Position numbers and translations under genes: made by a program. Positions 1 through 8,223 of a stretch of DNA of 64,000 nt are shown piece after piece. This DNA comes from RAM1 sp050247515. Its GTDB lineage: Bacteria; Pseudomonadota; Gammaproteobacteria; Burkholderiales; Burkholderiaceae_C. The stretch is taken from assembly GCA_050247515.1 (NCBI GenBank), contig JBFWUB010000003.1:254265-318264 (forward strand), written 5' to 3'. The notes under the pieces are model-generated. The model saw only the letters and a program-made list of their open reading frames with translations. It did no database searches and was not told the DNA's origin. Within the stretch, counting starts at the first letter, position 1, and each line of letters begins with the position of its first letter.

Positions 1-2
1 TG

Positions 3-149
3 GCTGTGGCCTGGTGGTCGTGGGCAGACTCTTCGGGCTACACCAAGAAGAAGGCGGTCGAACGCGAAAACGCCAAGAAACAGGCCCGCATCGACCGCAA
101 CCGCGAGAACCTGGGCATGGGCACCGCACCACCCAAGAAAAAGCGCTGA
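3..149 (+). CDS. C-terminal end of an unidentified protein (partial)
   Basis: Frame 3 is open from the window edge to a TGA at 147-149 and encodes 48 residues. The piece begins AVAWWSWADSSGYTKKKAV and continues into a charged Lys/Arg/Glu stretch ending PPKKKR. The Trp-rich start followed by a basic helix could be the end of a membrane segment and its cytoplasmic tail, but this is inference. The other frames here give low-complexity Arg/Gly/His strings. A strong terminator follows 19 bases later, so this gene ends its transcription unit and converges on ilvD. The family cannot be named from this fragment. Confidence 0.55.
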   Translation, partial: AVAWWSWADSSGYTKKKAVERENAKKQARIDRNRENLGMGTAPPKKKR

Positions 150-167
150 ACGTATCCGGCGCCATTG

Positions 168-194
168 AAAAAGCCCCGCGTTGCGGGGCTTTTT
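168..194. terminator. Bidirectional rho-independent terminator
   Basis: A perfect stem AAAAAGCCCCGC/GCGGGGCTTTTT with a 3-base loop lies between two convergent genes. The A-run on one side and T-run on the other make it a terminator in both directions, ending the upstream partial gene on the plus strand and ilvD on the minus strand. Confidence 0.9.
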
Positions 195-210
195 GCTGGG
201 CGCGGGGCGC

Positions 211-1908
211 TCAGTAGTTGTCCAGCACCGCGCCCTTGCTGGCGCTGGCGGCGTTGAACGCAAACTTCGCCTGCACGCCGCGGGTGTAGCGCGGCGCGGG
301 GGGCGTCCAGCCTTCGCGCCGTTTGGCGATTTCAGCCTCGGGCACGTTCAGCTCCAGCACCAGCTTGTGCGCGTCGATGGTGATGGAGTCGCCTTCTTTC
401 ACAAAGGCAATCGTGCCGCCTGCGGCGGCTTCGGGCGCCACATGGCCCACCACCATGCCCCAGGTGCCGCCGGAGAAGCGCCCGTCGGTGATCAAGCCCA
501 CGCTTTCACCCAGGCCGGCGCCGATCAGCGCGCCTGTGGGGGCCAGCATCTCGGGCATGCCGGGGCCGCCCTTGGGGCCCAGGTAGCGCAGCACCATCAC
601 GTCGCCGGCCACGATCTTGCCGTCCAGGATGGCCTTCAGGGCGGATTGCTCGTCGTCGAACACGCGGGCCGGGCCGGTGATGACCGGATTCTTCAGCCCG
701 GTGATCTTGGCCACCGCGCCTTCGGGCGACAGGTTGCCCTTGAGGATGGCCAGGTGGCCCTGCTCGTACATGGGGTTGCTGATGGGGCGGATCACGTCCT
801 GGTCGGCGCGCGGCTGGTCGGGCACGTCCTTGAGCACTTCAGCAATGGTCTGCCCGCTGATGGTCAGACAGTCGCCGTGCAGCAGGCCCGCGTTCAGCAG
901 CACCTTCATCACCTGCGGAATGCCGCCGGCCTGGTGCAGGTCCACCGCCAGGTACTTGCCCGACGGCTTCAGGTCGCACAGCACGGGGGTCTTCTTGCGG
1001 ATGCGCTCGAAGTCGTCGATGCTCCACTCCACGCCCGCCGCGTGCGCAATGGCCAGGAAGTGCAGCACCGCATTCGTGGATCCACCTGTGGCCATGATGA
1101 CGGCCACGGCGTTCTCGATCGCCTTTTTGGTCACGATGTCGCGCGGCTTGATGTCCTTCTTGATGGCCTCGATCAGCACCTTGGCGGATTCTTTGGCTGA
1201 ATTCATCTTCTCGTCGTGCGGGTTGGCCATGGTGCTGGAGTAGGGCAGGCTGATACCCAGCGCCTCGAACGCCGACGACATGGTGTTGGCCGTGTACATG
1301 CCGCCGCAGGAGCCCGTGCCGGGGATGGCGCGCATCTCAATCTCGCGCAGGTCGGCGTCGCTCAGGTTGCCGGCGGCGTTCTGGCCCACGGCCTCGAACA
1401 CGCTCACGATGTTCAGGTCCTGGCCCTTCCACTTGCCCGGCAGGATGGTGCCGCCGTACACATAGATGGCCGGCACGTTGGCGCGCAGCATGCCCATCAG
1501 GCCGCCGGGCATGTTCTTGTCGCAGCCGCCCACCACCAGCACGCCGTCCATCCACTGGCCCTGGACGCAGGTCTCGATGCAGTCGCTGATGACCTCGCGG
1601 CTGACGAGGCTGTACTTCATGCCCTCGGTGCCCATGGCCATGCCGTCGGAAATGGTGGGCGTGCCGAACACCTGCGCGTTGCCGCCGGCTTCTTCAATGC
1701 CGGCAATGGCCGCGTCGGCCAGCTTCTGCAGGCCGCTGTTGCAGGGCGTGATGGTGCTGTGGCCGTTGGCCACGCCCACCATGGGCTTCTTGAAGTCGCT
1801 TTCCTGGTAGCCCATGGCGTAGTACATGGAGCGGTTGGGCGCGCGCGATTTGCCTTCGACGATGGTGGCGGAACGGGCGTTGATCTTGATGACTTTGGTG
1901 TCGGCCAT
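211..1908 (-). CDS. ilvD: Dihydroxy-acid dehydratase
   Basis: This enzyme dehydrates 2,3-dihydroxy-isovalerate and its methylvalerate homologue to 2-keto acids in branched-chain amino acid synthesis, using an Fe-S cluster in the cytoplasm. The 565-residue protein has the family length. Visible signatures are GGCDKNMPGGLMGM, GSCGGMYTANTMSS and the C-terminal FSGGTWGMVVGHVAPEAA. The start at MADTKVIKINARS was chosen over an in-frame start 21 codons upstream because the extra residues are unlike the family and GAGAGA lies just before this ATG. The gene is divergent from a LysR regulator and ends at a bidirectional terminator, so it is probably monocistronic. Confidence 0.95.
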   Translation of the reverse strand: MADTKVIKINARSATIVEGKSRAPNRSMYYAMGYQESDFKKPMVGVANGHSTITPCNSGLQKLADAAIAGIEEAGGNAQVFGTPTISDGMAMGTEGMKYSLVSREVISDCIETCVQGQWMDGVLVVGGCDKNMPGGLMGMLRANVPAIYVYGGTILPGKWKGQDLNIVSVFEAVGQNAAGNLSDADLREIEMRAIPGTGSCGGMYTANTMSSAFEALGISLPYSSTMANPHDEKMNSAKESAKVLIEAIKKDIKPRDIVTKKAIENAVAVIMATGGSTNAVLHFLAIAHAAGVEWSIDDFERIRKKTPVLCDLKPSGKYLAVDLHQAGGIPQVMKVLLNAGLLHGDCLTISGQTIAEVLKDVPDQPRADQDVIRPISNPMYEQGHLAILKGNLSPEGAVAKITGLKNPVITGPARVFDDEQSALKAILDGKIVAGDVMVLRYLGPKGGPGMPEMLAPTGALIGAGLGESVGLITDGRFSGGTWGMVVGHVAPEAAAGGTIAFVKEGDSITIDAHKLVLELNVPEAEIAKRREGWTPPAPRYTRGVQAKFAFNAASASKGAVLDNY

Positions 1909-2013
1909 GGCTGCGTCTCTCTCGGGTGTGGGGTTGATAGCAGGCGAGAGTATGCGCCGCTGCCAGACCATGCGTCCAATCTATTTGTAGGCGTGTATTA
2001 ATATGCTGTGCAT

Positions 2014-2931
2014 ATGAATGACCCGGTGATTGAGCTGCGCCTGTGGCGCCAGTTTGTGGCGGTGGCCGAAGAGCTGCATTTCGGCCATGCCGCGCGCCGC
2101 CTGCACATGACGCAACCCCCGCTGACGCAGGCCATCGCCTTGCTGGAGCGGCTGCTGGGCGTGCGCCTGTTTGACCGGACCAAGCGCAGCGTGGCGCTGA
2201 CGGCGGCGGGCGCCGCCCTGTTGCCCCAGGCACGTGAACTGCTGGCGCGGGCCCAGGCCTTGCCGGCACAGGCGCGCGCTGCTGCCGCGGGTGAAGTGGG
2301 GCGCCTGCGGCTGGCGTTTGTGTCCACCGTGGGGTTTGCCCTGCTGCCGCAGTGGGTACGGGCGTTTCGGGGGCACAGCCCCGGCGTGGCGCTGGAGTTG
2401 ATCGAGGCCACGGGCGACGTGCAGTTGCAGGCGCTGGCGCGCGGCGAGATCGACGCGGGTTTCATGCTGCACTCACCGGGTTTCGCGCCGGAGGATTTGC
2501 AGCACACGCTGATTGCGCGCGAACCGCTGGTCCTGGCGCTGCCCGACCACCATCCACTGGCCACGGCGCCCACGCTGTCGTTGGCCAAGGTACTGGCCGA
2601 GCCGCTGGTGATCTTCCCGCGGCGTATCGTGCCGTCGCTGCACGACGCGATCTTTGGCCTGTACCACGCGGCGGGCCGTTCACCCCAGGTGGCGCAGGAA
2701 GCCATCCAGATGCAAACCATCGTGAACCTTGTGTCGGCGGGGCTGGGCATGGCCTGGGTGCCTGAGAGCGTGCGCCAGTTTCAGCGGCCGGGGGTGGTTT
2801 ACCGCAGCGTGTCGGGGGCGCGTGGGAAGGCGGTGCCAGAGTGTGAGACCACTTTGGTTTGGTCTGGCGGCGTTTCCAATCCTTCTTTGGGGCGGTTTGT
2901 GGGGTTTGTGGGGACGTTGGTGGCTGCTTAA
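2014..2931 (+). CDS. LysR-family transcriptional regulator
   Basis: A 305-residue LysR-type regulator. The N-terminal winged helix-turn-helix reads ELHFGHAARRLHMTQPPLTQ at about residues 19-38, followed by the usual FDRTKRSVALTAAG wing and a periplasmic-binding-protein-like effector domain (about 90-290). ATG 2014 was chosen; an in-frame GTG lies two codons upstream. It is divergent from ilvD with about 105 bases between the starts, the classic arrangement for a LysR regulator of its neighbour. Control of ilvD is therefore plausible but not shown, and the effector is unknown. The gene ends just before a dispersed repeat. Confidence 0.9.
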   Translation: MNDPVIELRLWRQFVAVAEELHFGHAARRLHMTQPPLTQAIALLERLLGVRLFDRTKRSVALTAAGAALLPQARELLARAQALPAQARAAAAGEVGRLRLAFVSTVGFALLPQWVRAFRGHSPGVALELIEATGDVQLQALARGEIDAGFMLHSPGFAPEDLQHTLIAREPLVLALPDHHPLATAPTLSLAKVLAEPLVIFPRRIVPSLHDAIFGLYHAAGRSPQVAQEAIQMQTIVNLVSAGLGMAWVPESVRQFQRPGVVYRSVSGARGKAVPECETTLVWSGGVSNPSLGRFVGFVGTLVAA

Positions 2932-2936
2932 TGCGT

Positions 2937-3226
2937 AGCTTCGCTCGCGGCTTCGCGGCAGGCGGTGCCCGGCGGCGGCTCACACTGTGGCGGTCTGCGC
3001 GTTGCGCAGACTGCGCTGTGGTGCTCGTCGCAGGGTCGCGCCGCAGAACTCACTGCGTGCTGCGCACTCCGTTCGGACAGCCGCGGCGAGCTAGACAACG
3101 AAGCGCGCTAAAGCGCGCCGACCCTGCGCCTGCGCTCCTCGCCGCCACAGAGATCGCCCCCGCCGGGCACCACCTGCCGCGAAGCCGGGTGTGGGTATTG
3201 CGCCGTTGCGCGCCAACTTGGGTTCT
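2937..3226 (+). repeat. Dispersed GC-rich intergenic repeat, forward copy
   Basis: This stretch carries no credible gene. It aligns by eye over almost its full length with 40063-40345. Both begin GCTTCGCTCGCGG and share an arm-like hairpin (GGTCTGYGC...GCRCAGACT), CGGTCGCGCCGCRRAACTC and TCGCCGCC..AGAAATCGCCCC blocks with scattered substitutions. The open frames here are Arg/Ala-rich shadows. No transposase is present, so it resembles a non-autonomous or domesticated repeat. It ends against an inverted partial copy of itself. Confidence 0.8.
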
Positions 3227-3466
3227 GCAAAGTCACGCGCGCGGGCACAGAGGCCTGGGGCGCCTCTGGAGCGCCGAGCAGCGCAAGGCATGCGGCCTGC
3301 GCGCGCAGCGCGCTTCGTTTCTGACTCACCGCGGCTGTCCGAGCGCAGCGCGAAGCGCGTAGCGAGTTCTGCGGTGGGCCGCATGACTGAGCAGCGCAGG
3401 GAAGTCGCCGCAGGCGACCGCTCCAGTGAAGCCCCCAGGCCTCTGTGCCCGCGCGCGTGACTTTGC
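3227..3466 (-). repeat. Inverted partial copy of the same repeat, bounded by 34-bp inverted arms
   Basis: The segment is bounded by 34-bp perfect inverted arms at 3227-3260 and 3433-3466 (starting GCAAAGTCACGCGCGCGGGC on the left). Its interior, 3341-3368, is 28 bp identical to the reverse complement of 40177-40204. The right arm contains CAGTGAAGCCCCC, also found at the end of the 40-kb copy. The forward and inverted copies together fill the gap before lgt. Confidence 0.75.
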
Positions 3467-3533
3467 CGCGAGGTGCAACGCGCGCAAAAGAACCTGCGTA
3501 GACGAGCACCCACCAGAAGGCACAATACCCCGC

Positions 3534-4364
3534 ATGTTGACGTACCCCCACATCGACCCCGTAGCACTGCAACTGGGCCCCATTGCCATTCACTGGTACG
3601 GCCTGACCTACCTGGCAGCATTCGGGCTGTTCATGTTTCTGGGGCTGCAGCGGCTCAAGCACGAACCGTTTGCATCCATCACCGGTAAAGGTGCCTGGGC
3701 CAAACGGGATGTGGAAGACATCCTGTTCCTGGGCGTGCTGGGCGTGGTGGTGGGTGGGCGGCTGGGGTACTGCCTGTTCTACAAGCCGGGCTACTACCTG
3801 TCGCACCCGCTGGAGATCTTCTTCATCTGGCAAGGCGGCATGAGCTTTCATGGCGGGATGCTGGGCGTGATCGTGTCGCAGTGGTGGTTTGCCCGCTCGC
3901 GCCAGCGGCCGTTCTGGCAGGTCATGGACTTTGTGGCGCCCTGTGTGCCCACGGGCCTTGCAGCGGGGCGGGTGGGCAACTTCATCAATGGCGAGCTTTG
4001 GGGCCGATTCAGCGACCCCACATTGCCCTGGGGCATGGTGTTCCCGCAAAGCGGCTCCATGCTGCCGCGCCACCCCTCGCAGGTGTACCAGTTCCTGCTG
4101 GAGGGGCTGCTGCTGTTCGTGCTGCTGTGGCTGTACGCGCGCAAGCCGCGTCGTCCGGGGCAGGTGGCGGCGGCCTTCCTGTTGGGCTATGGCGTGTTCC
4201 GCTTCATTGCGGAGTTCTTCCGCGAGCCGGACAACTTCCTCGGGTTGCTGGCCCTGGGCATGAGCATGGGGCAGTGGCTGTGCGTGCCCATGATCGTGCT
4301 GGGCGCGGGCCTCTGGGTGTGGCTGGGCCGCCAGCCAGCGCCGGCCACCGCGCGGGCTAGGTAG
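3534..4364 (+). CDS. lgt: Prolipoprotein diacylglyceryl transferase
   Basis: This inner-membrane enzyme transfers diacylglycerol from phosphatidylglycerol to the lipobox cysteine of prolipoproteins, the first step of lipoprotein maturation. The 276-residue protein has the usual length and about seven hydrophobic segments. The Lgt signature is visible as GRVGNFINGELWGR, and GGMSFHGGMLG carries the conserved active-site His region. The start MLTYPHIDPVALQLG was chosen because it matches the family start; the 36 upstream in-frame codons are translated from the repeat. The gene stands alone between that repeat and the malonate regulator. Confidence 0.95.
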   Translation: MLTYPHIDPVALQLGPIAIHWYGLTYLAAFGLFMFLGLQRLKHEPFASITGKGAWAKRDVEDILFLGVLGVVVGGRLGYCLFYKPGYYLSHPLEIFFIWQGGMSFHGGMLGVIVSQWWFARSRQRPFWQVMDFVAPCVPTGLAAGRVGNFINGELWGRFSDPTLPWGMVFPQSGSMLPRHPSQVYQFLLEGLLLFVLLWLYARKPRRPGQVAAAFLLGYGVFRFIAEFFREPDNFLGLLALGMSMGQWLCVPMIVLGAGLWVWLGRQPAPATARAR

Positions 4365-4408
4365 TTTCCATAGGTAAATTTTCTGCACAAGGGAGCATGA
4401 CCCCGTCA

Positions 4409-4424
4409 TAATTACACGTAATTA
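4409..4424. promoter_or_regulatory. Operator-like palindrome before the malonate regulator
   Basis: The sequence TAATTACACGTAATTA has 7-bp perfect inverted arms around a 2-bp centre, in an AT-rich pocket 25 bases before the GntR regulator start. Position and symmetry suggest an autoregulatory site of that regulator. This is inference from layout only. Confidence 0.45.
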
Positions 4425-4448
4425 TTGAAAATTACGAAGCATCTCCCC

Positions 4449-5114
4449 ATGCGCCTGATCCACAACTCCCTGCACGATGAAGCGGCCGCCGCCTTGCGCG
4501 ACCGCATCTTCGCGGGCGAGCTGGGGCCGGGAATGTTCCTGGATGAAGTGCAGCTGGCCGAGGAGATGAAGATTTCGCGCACGCCGCTGCGCGAGGCGCT
4601 CAAGGTGCTGACGGCCGAGGGCCTGGTGCGCCACGAACCCCGTCGCGGCTGCTTTGTGAACGAGGTGACCGAGCAGGATCTGGACGAGATCTTTCCCGTC
4701 ATCGCGCTGCTGGAGGGCCGTTGCGCCTTCGAGGCCGCGCGCAACGCGACCGACGCCGACCTGGCCGCGCTGGAGGCACTGCACGACAGGCTCAACAAGC
4801 ATGCCAGGGCCAAGCGCATCAACGACTACTACGACGCCAACTTTGCCATCCATGAGGCCATCATCACCCTGGCCAACAACCGCTGGCTGGCCAGTGTGAT
4901 CACCGACCTGCGCAAGATCGTCAAGCTGGCGCGCCTGCAGCAGCTGCACGCACCGGGCCGGCTGGAGCAAAGCCTGTCCGAACACATGACCGTGTTTGCC
5001 GCGCTGAAGGCGCGCGACGCCGAAGGCGCCGAGGCCGCCATGCGCACCCACCTCACGCGTCAGCGCGTGGCCCTGCGCGAAGTCGCGCGCAACCATAAAT
5101 CAAGGCTCGCATGA
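4449..5114 (+). CDS. GntR-family (FCD) regulator, probable malonate-operon regulator
   Basis: A 221-residue GntR protein of the FadR/FCD class. The N-terminal winged HTH contains LAEEMKISRTPLREALKVLT (about residues 38-57) and the EGLVRHEPRRGCFV wing; the all-helical FCD ligand domain fills the rest (DYYDANFAIHEAI, SLSEHMTVFAALKARD). ATG 4449 was preferred to an in-frame TTG at 4425. The stop overlaps the start of malonyl-CoA decarboxylase (ATGA), so the two are translationally coupled. GntR regulators of this position (MatR) control matABC in rhizobia, so regulation of this operon by malonate or malonyl-CoA is a reasonable inference. Confidence 0.85.
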   Translation: MRLIHNSLHDEAAAALRDRIFAGELGPGMFLDEVQLAEEMKISRTPLREALKVLTAEGLVRHEPRRGCFVNEVTEQDLDEIFPVIALLEGRCAFEAARNATDADLAALEALHDRLNKHARAKRINDYYDANFAIHEAIITLANNRWLASVITDLRKIVKLARLQQLHAPGRLEQSLSEHMTVFAALKARDAEGAEAAMRTHLTRQRVALREVARNHKSRLA

Positions 5115-6442
5115 ACACGCCCGAGTGGATCCACCGCAGCGTGTCGCTTCTCATGCCCGAGCCCGCAGGGCAGGGGCCCCGGTCCACCCGCGAACGCCTG
5201 CGTGCCACCTTGCGCAAGAAAGAAGAGGCGCTGTCCCCCAGGGTGCTGCGCCGCACGCTGGAAGAGTTGCGCGCGATTGTGGACGCAGGTGTAAGCGAGG
5301 TCGAAGGCGGCCGGCGTGCCCAGGGTGTGGCCCGCTGGTATGCCCAGGCCACGCCCGAACAGCGCCACGACATGTGGCTGTTGATGAGCGAGCAGTTCAC
5401 CGCCGACGCGGCCAGGGTCCGCAAGGCCCAGGCCCAGTACGCCGCCGCCGTCGGCACGCCCGATGAGGCCGCTGCCGAGGTGCTGTACCGCCGCGCCACC
5501 GTGTCCCCGCGGCGCCGCCTGCTGCAGCGCTTCAGCGTCAACCCCGACGGCATCCGTTTCCTGGTGGACATGCGCGCCGAGATGCAGCCGCACCTCAAGG
5601 CTGACAAGCGCCTGCTCGCGCTGGACGTGGAGATGGAGTACATGTTCTCCACCTGGTTTGACGTGGGCTTTCTGGACCTGCGGCGCATCAGCTGGGATTC
5701 ACCCGCATCGCTGATTGAAAAGCTGATCAGGTACGAGGCCGTGCACGACATCCGCAGCTGGGCCGACATGAAGAACCGGCTGGACAGCGACCGCCGCTGC
5801 TACGGATTCTTTCACCCGCGCCTGCCCGACGAGCCGCTGATCTTTGTGGAGGTGGCGCTGATGGATGACATCGCCGGCAGCATTACCCCGCTGCTGGATG
5901 AGGCTGCGGCGCCGGCCGATCTCAAGAAGGCCACCACAGCCATCTTCTACTCCATCAGCAACACCCAGACCGGCCTGCGCGGCGTGAGCTTTGGCGACTC
6001 CCTGATCAAGCGCGTGGTGGACACGCTCAAGGAGGAGTTCCCGCGCCTGAAGACCTTTGCCACGCTGTCGCCCATCCCGGGGCTGCGGCCCTGGCTGGCC
6101 AGGAACGCGCCGGCCGACCTTGTGGCCACATGGGACAACGTTGGGCAACTTCCTGAAAAGTCCGCTGAACGCCAGGCATTGATGGGCTGGGCCGCGCGCT
6201 ACCTGGGCAAGGAATGGCGTGACGGCAAGCCGCTGGACGCCGTTGCGCGCTTTCACCTGGGTAATGGCGCAAGGGTGGAGCGGCTGAACTGGCTGGGCGA
6301 TCCGTCACCCAAGGGGATGAAGCAGTCCTACGGGTTGATGGTGAACTACCTGTACGACCTGAAAAAGCTGGATCGCCACCGTGCACTTTTGGCGCAGGGA
6401 AAAATCCCGATGGCCGCGGCCATTGAAGACCTGTATTTTTGA
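5111..6442 (+). CDS. matA: Malonyl-CoA decarboxylase
   Basis: A 443-residue protein of the MLYCD/MatA family, which decarboxylates malonyl-CoA to acetyl-CoA and CO2. The N-terminal half is the helical domain. The catalytic GNAT-like half shows the family motifs YEAVHDIRSWADMKNRLD, GFFHPRLPDEPLIFVEVALM, FYSISNTQTGLRGVSFG and LATLSPIPGL-like TFATLSPIPGLRPWL. It overlaps its regulator by four bases and sits in one operon with malonyl-CoA synthetase, so the pair would convert malonate to acetyl-CoA. The end, NYLYDLKKLDRHRALLAQGK, is typical and complete. Confidence 0.93.
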   Translation: MNTPEWIHRSVSLLMPEPAGQGPRSTRERLRATLRKKEEALSPRVLRRTLEELRAIVDAGVSEVEGGRRAQGVARWYAQATPEQRHDMWLLMSEQFTADAARVRKAQAQYAAAVGTPDEAAAEVLYRRATVSPRRRLLQRFSVNPDGIRFLVDMRAEMQPHLKADKRLLALDVEMEYMFSTWFDVGFLDLRRISWDSPASLIEKLIRYEAVHDIRSWADMKNRLDSDRRCYGFFHPRLPDEPLIFVEVALMDDIAGSITPLLDEAAAPADLKKATTAIFYSISNTQTGLRGVSFGDSLIKRVVDTLKEEFPRLKTFATLSPIPGLRPWLARNAPADLVATWDNVGQLPEKSAERQALMGWAARYLGKEWRDGKPLDAVARFHLGNGARVERLNWLGDPSPKGMKQSYGLMVNYLYDLKKLDRHRALLAQGKIPMAAAIEDLYF

Positions 6443-6475
6443 CCGTTTGAAGTTCTACAACGACAGGAGACAAGC

Positions 6476-7462
6476 ATGACCCCAAGCCTGAACAGGCGAG
6501 ATGTACTGCGCGCGGCCGTGGCCGGCGCGGCTGTGTATGCCACCGCGGGCCATGCCCAGGCGGCCTGGCCCGCCAAACCAGTGACCATGATTGTGCCGTT
6601 CCCGGCCGGCGGCGGCACCGACGCGTTCGCGCGCCCGATGTCGGCGCAGTTTGCGCGGCTGACCGGCAAGCAGCTGATCATCGACAACAAGGGCGGCGCG
6701 GGCGGCACGCTGGGCGCGGGTATTGCGGCCAAGGCTTCGCCGGATGGCTACACGCTGTTCATGGGCGCCGTGCATCACACCATCGCGCCCAGCATGTATC
6801 CCCGGCTTGACTACGACCTTGAAAAGGACCTGGTGCCCCTGATCCTGGTGGCCAGCGTGCCGCAGGTGGTGGTGGTCAACCCGAAAAAGGTGCCGGTCGC
6901 CACCTTCAAGGAGTTCCTGGAATACGCCAAGGCCAACCCCGCCAAGCTCAACTATGGCTCGGCCGGCAGCGGCACATCGCACCACCTTGCGGGTGAGCTG
7001 TTCAAGCAGCAGACCAATACATTCATCACCCACATTCCCTACCGCGGTGCGGGCCCGGCATTGCAGGGCCTGATCGCCGGTGACGTGGACATGATGTTTG
7101 ACGGCCTGGGGTCTTCGGCCTCCCATATCGCGGGCGGCCGTATCAAGGCGTTGATGGTGTCCGGCGGCAAGCGCAACCCGGCCATTCCCGATGTGCCTTG
7201 CGCAGCCGAGCTGGGCCTGCCCGGCTACAACGTCACCACCTGGTACGGCGTGTGGGCTCCGAGGGGCACTCCGGCAGATGCACAGGCGCGCGCCATTGAG
7301 GAAATCCGCAGAGCCTGCAGCACCGACGAAGCCAAGGCCGTGTGGGCGCGCCAGGGCGCCGAATTCGCCAACCTGGCCGGCCCGCAGTTCGGCAGCTTCA
7401 TCAGCGCCGAGGTCAAGCAATGGGCTGGCGTGGTGAAGGCCTCCGGCGCCAAGCTCGACTGA
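6476..7462 (+). CDS. Tripartite tricarboxylate transporter receptor (Bug/TctC family)
   Basis: A 328-residue periplasmic solute-binding protein. The signal peptide has a Tat-like NRRDVLRAAV motif followed by a hydrophobic Ala-rich stretch and cleavage near GHAQA. The mature part has TctC hallmarks: WPAKPVTMIVPFPAGGGTDA, LNYGSAGSGTSHHLAGELF and ITHIPYRGAGPALQGLIAGD. A good ribosome site (ACAGGAGAC) precedes the ATG. No tctA or tctB membrane subunits are nearby, so it must use permeases encoded elsewhere or act as a sensor, as many Bug proteins do. Its operon position suggests malonate or a related dicarboxylate as ligand, which is inference. Confidence 0.9.
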   Translation: MTPSLNRRDVLRAAVAGAAVYATAGHAQAAWPAKPVTMIVPFPAGGGTDAFARPMSAQFARLTGKQLIIDNKGGAGGTLGAGIAAKASPDGYTLFMGAVHHTIAPSMYPRLDYDLEKDLVPLILVASVPQVVVVNPKKVPVATFKEFLEYAKANPAKLNYGSAGSGTSHHLAGELFKQQTNTFITHIPYRGAGPALQGLIAGDVDMMFDGLGSSASHIAGGRIKALMVSGGKRNPAIPDVPCAAELGLPGYNVTTWYGVWAPRGTPADAQARAIEEIRRACSTDEAKAVWARQGAEFANLAGPQFGSFISAEVKQWAGVVKASGAKLD

Positions 7463-7472
7463 AAGCGACTGC

Positions 7473-8219
7473 ATGAGGGCGGAAGTCCGCGTTGACATTC
7501 ACGATGGCATCGCGGCCGTCACCCTGGCCCATCCGGGCAAGCTCAATGCCATGTCGCGCGCGATGTGGCATGCGTTGCGCGATGCCTTTGCCGGGTTGCA
7601 CAACGCCAGCGCGCGGTGTGTGCTGATTCGCGGGGAGGGCGGGGCCTTCTGCGCGGGGGGTGACATTTCCGAGTACCCGGCCTTCCGCTTTCAGGAATCC
7701 ACGCTGCGCGCCTTTCATGAAGACGACGTCTGGGGTGGCCTGCAGGCCATGCTGGACTGTGACTTGCCCATCGTGGCGCAGATCGACGGCGCCTGCATGG
7801 GCGCGGGCATGGAGATCGCCAGCACCTGCGACATCCGCATCGCGGGTGAATCAGCGCGCTTTGGTGCGCCCATCGCGCGCCTGGGTTTCCCGATGGCGCC
7901 GCGCGAGGCGCAACTGGTGGCGCGCGCAGCCGGCGAGCTGACAGCGCGCGAAATGCTGCTGGAAGCCGCCGCCTTGAGCGCGCCCGAGATGAAGCAGCGC
8001 GGCTTTCTGAACCGCGTGGTGCCTGATGCCGACGTGGCAGCCCAGGCCCTGGCCAGCGCCCGGCGCATCGCCGCGCTGGCGCCCCAGGCCGCGCGGCTGA
8101 ACAAGCAGCTGCTGCGCGACCTGGCGGGGCCGCACGATGGCGCCTATGCGTACGCCGATTCCCCCGAACACCGCGAAGGCATCAGCGCCTTCCTTGAAAA
8201 ACGCCAACCCGCTTTCTGA
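7473..8219 (+). CDS. Enoyl-CoA hydratase/isomerase family protein
   Basis: A 248-residue crotonase-fold protein. GKLNAMSRAMWHAL and GGAFCAGGDISEY form the first oxyanion-hole region, and DGACMGAGMEIASTCDIRIA the second. The catalytic acid region reads GAPIARLGFPMAPREAQLV rather than the usual Glu-containing GxxPxxGG, so classical hydratase chemistry is uncertain. It lies between the TctC receptor and malonyl-CoA synthetase with short gaps, so it is part of the malonate operon. A role on a CoA ester is clear from the fold; the substrate is not. Confidence 0.85.
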   Translation: MRAEVRVDIHDGIAAVTLAHPGKLNAMSRAMWHALRDAFAGLHNASARCVLIRGEGGAFCAGGDISEYPAFRFQESTLRAFHEDDVWGGLQAMLDCDLPIVAQIDGACMGAGMEIASTCDIRIAGESARFGAPIARLGFPMAPREAQLVARAAGELTAREMLLEAAALSAPEMKQRGFLNRVVPDADVAAQALASARRIAALAPQAARLNKQLLRDLAGPHDGAYAYADSPEHREGISAFLEKRQPAF

Positions 8220-8223
8220 CCCC

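Noticed and set aside
181..1200. Long plus-strand frame opposite ilvD (339 codons)
   Set aside because: It is a His/Gly/Ala-rich antisense shadow of ilvD without motifs; high GC produces such frames over most genes here.
3091..4409. Minus-strand frames across the 2.9-kb repeat and lgt
   Set aside because: They join repeat sequence to the antisense of lgt and have biased low-complexity composition.
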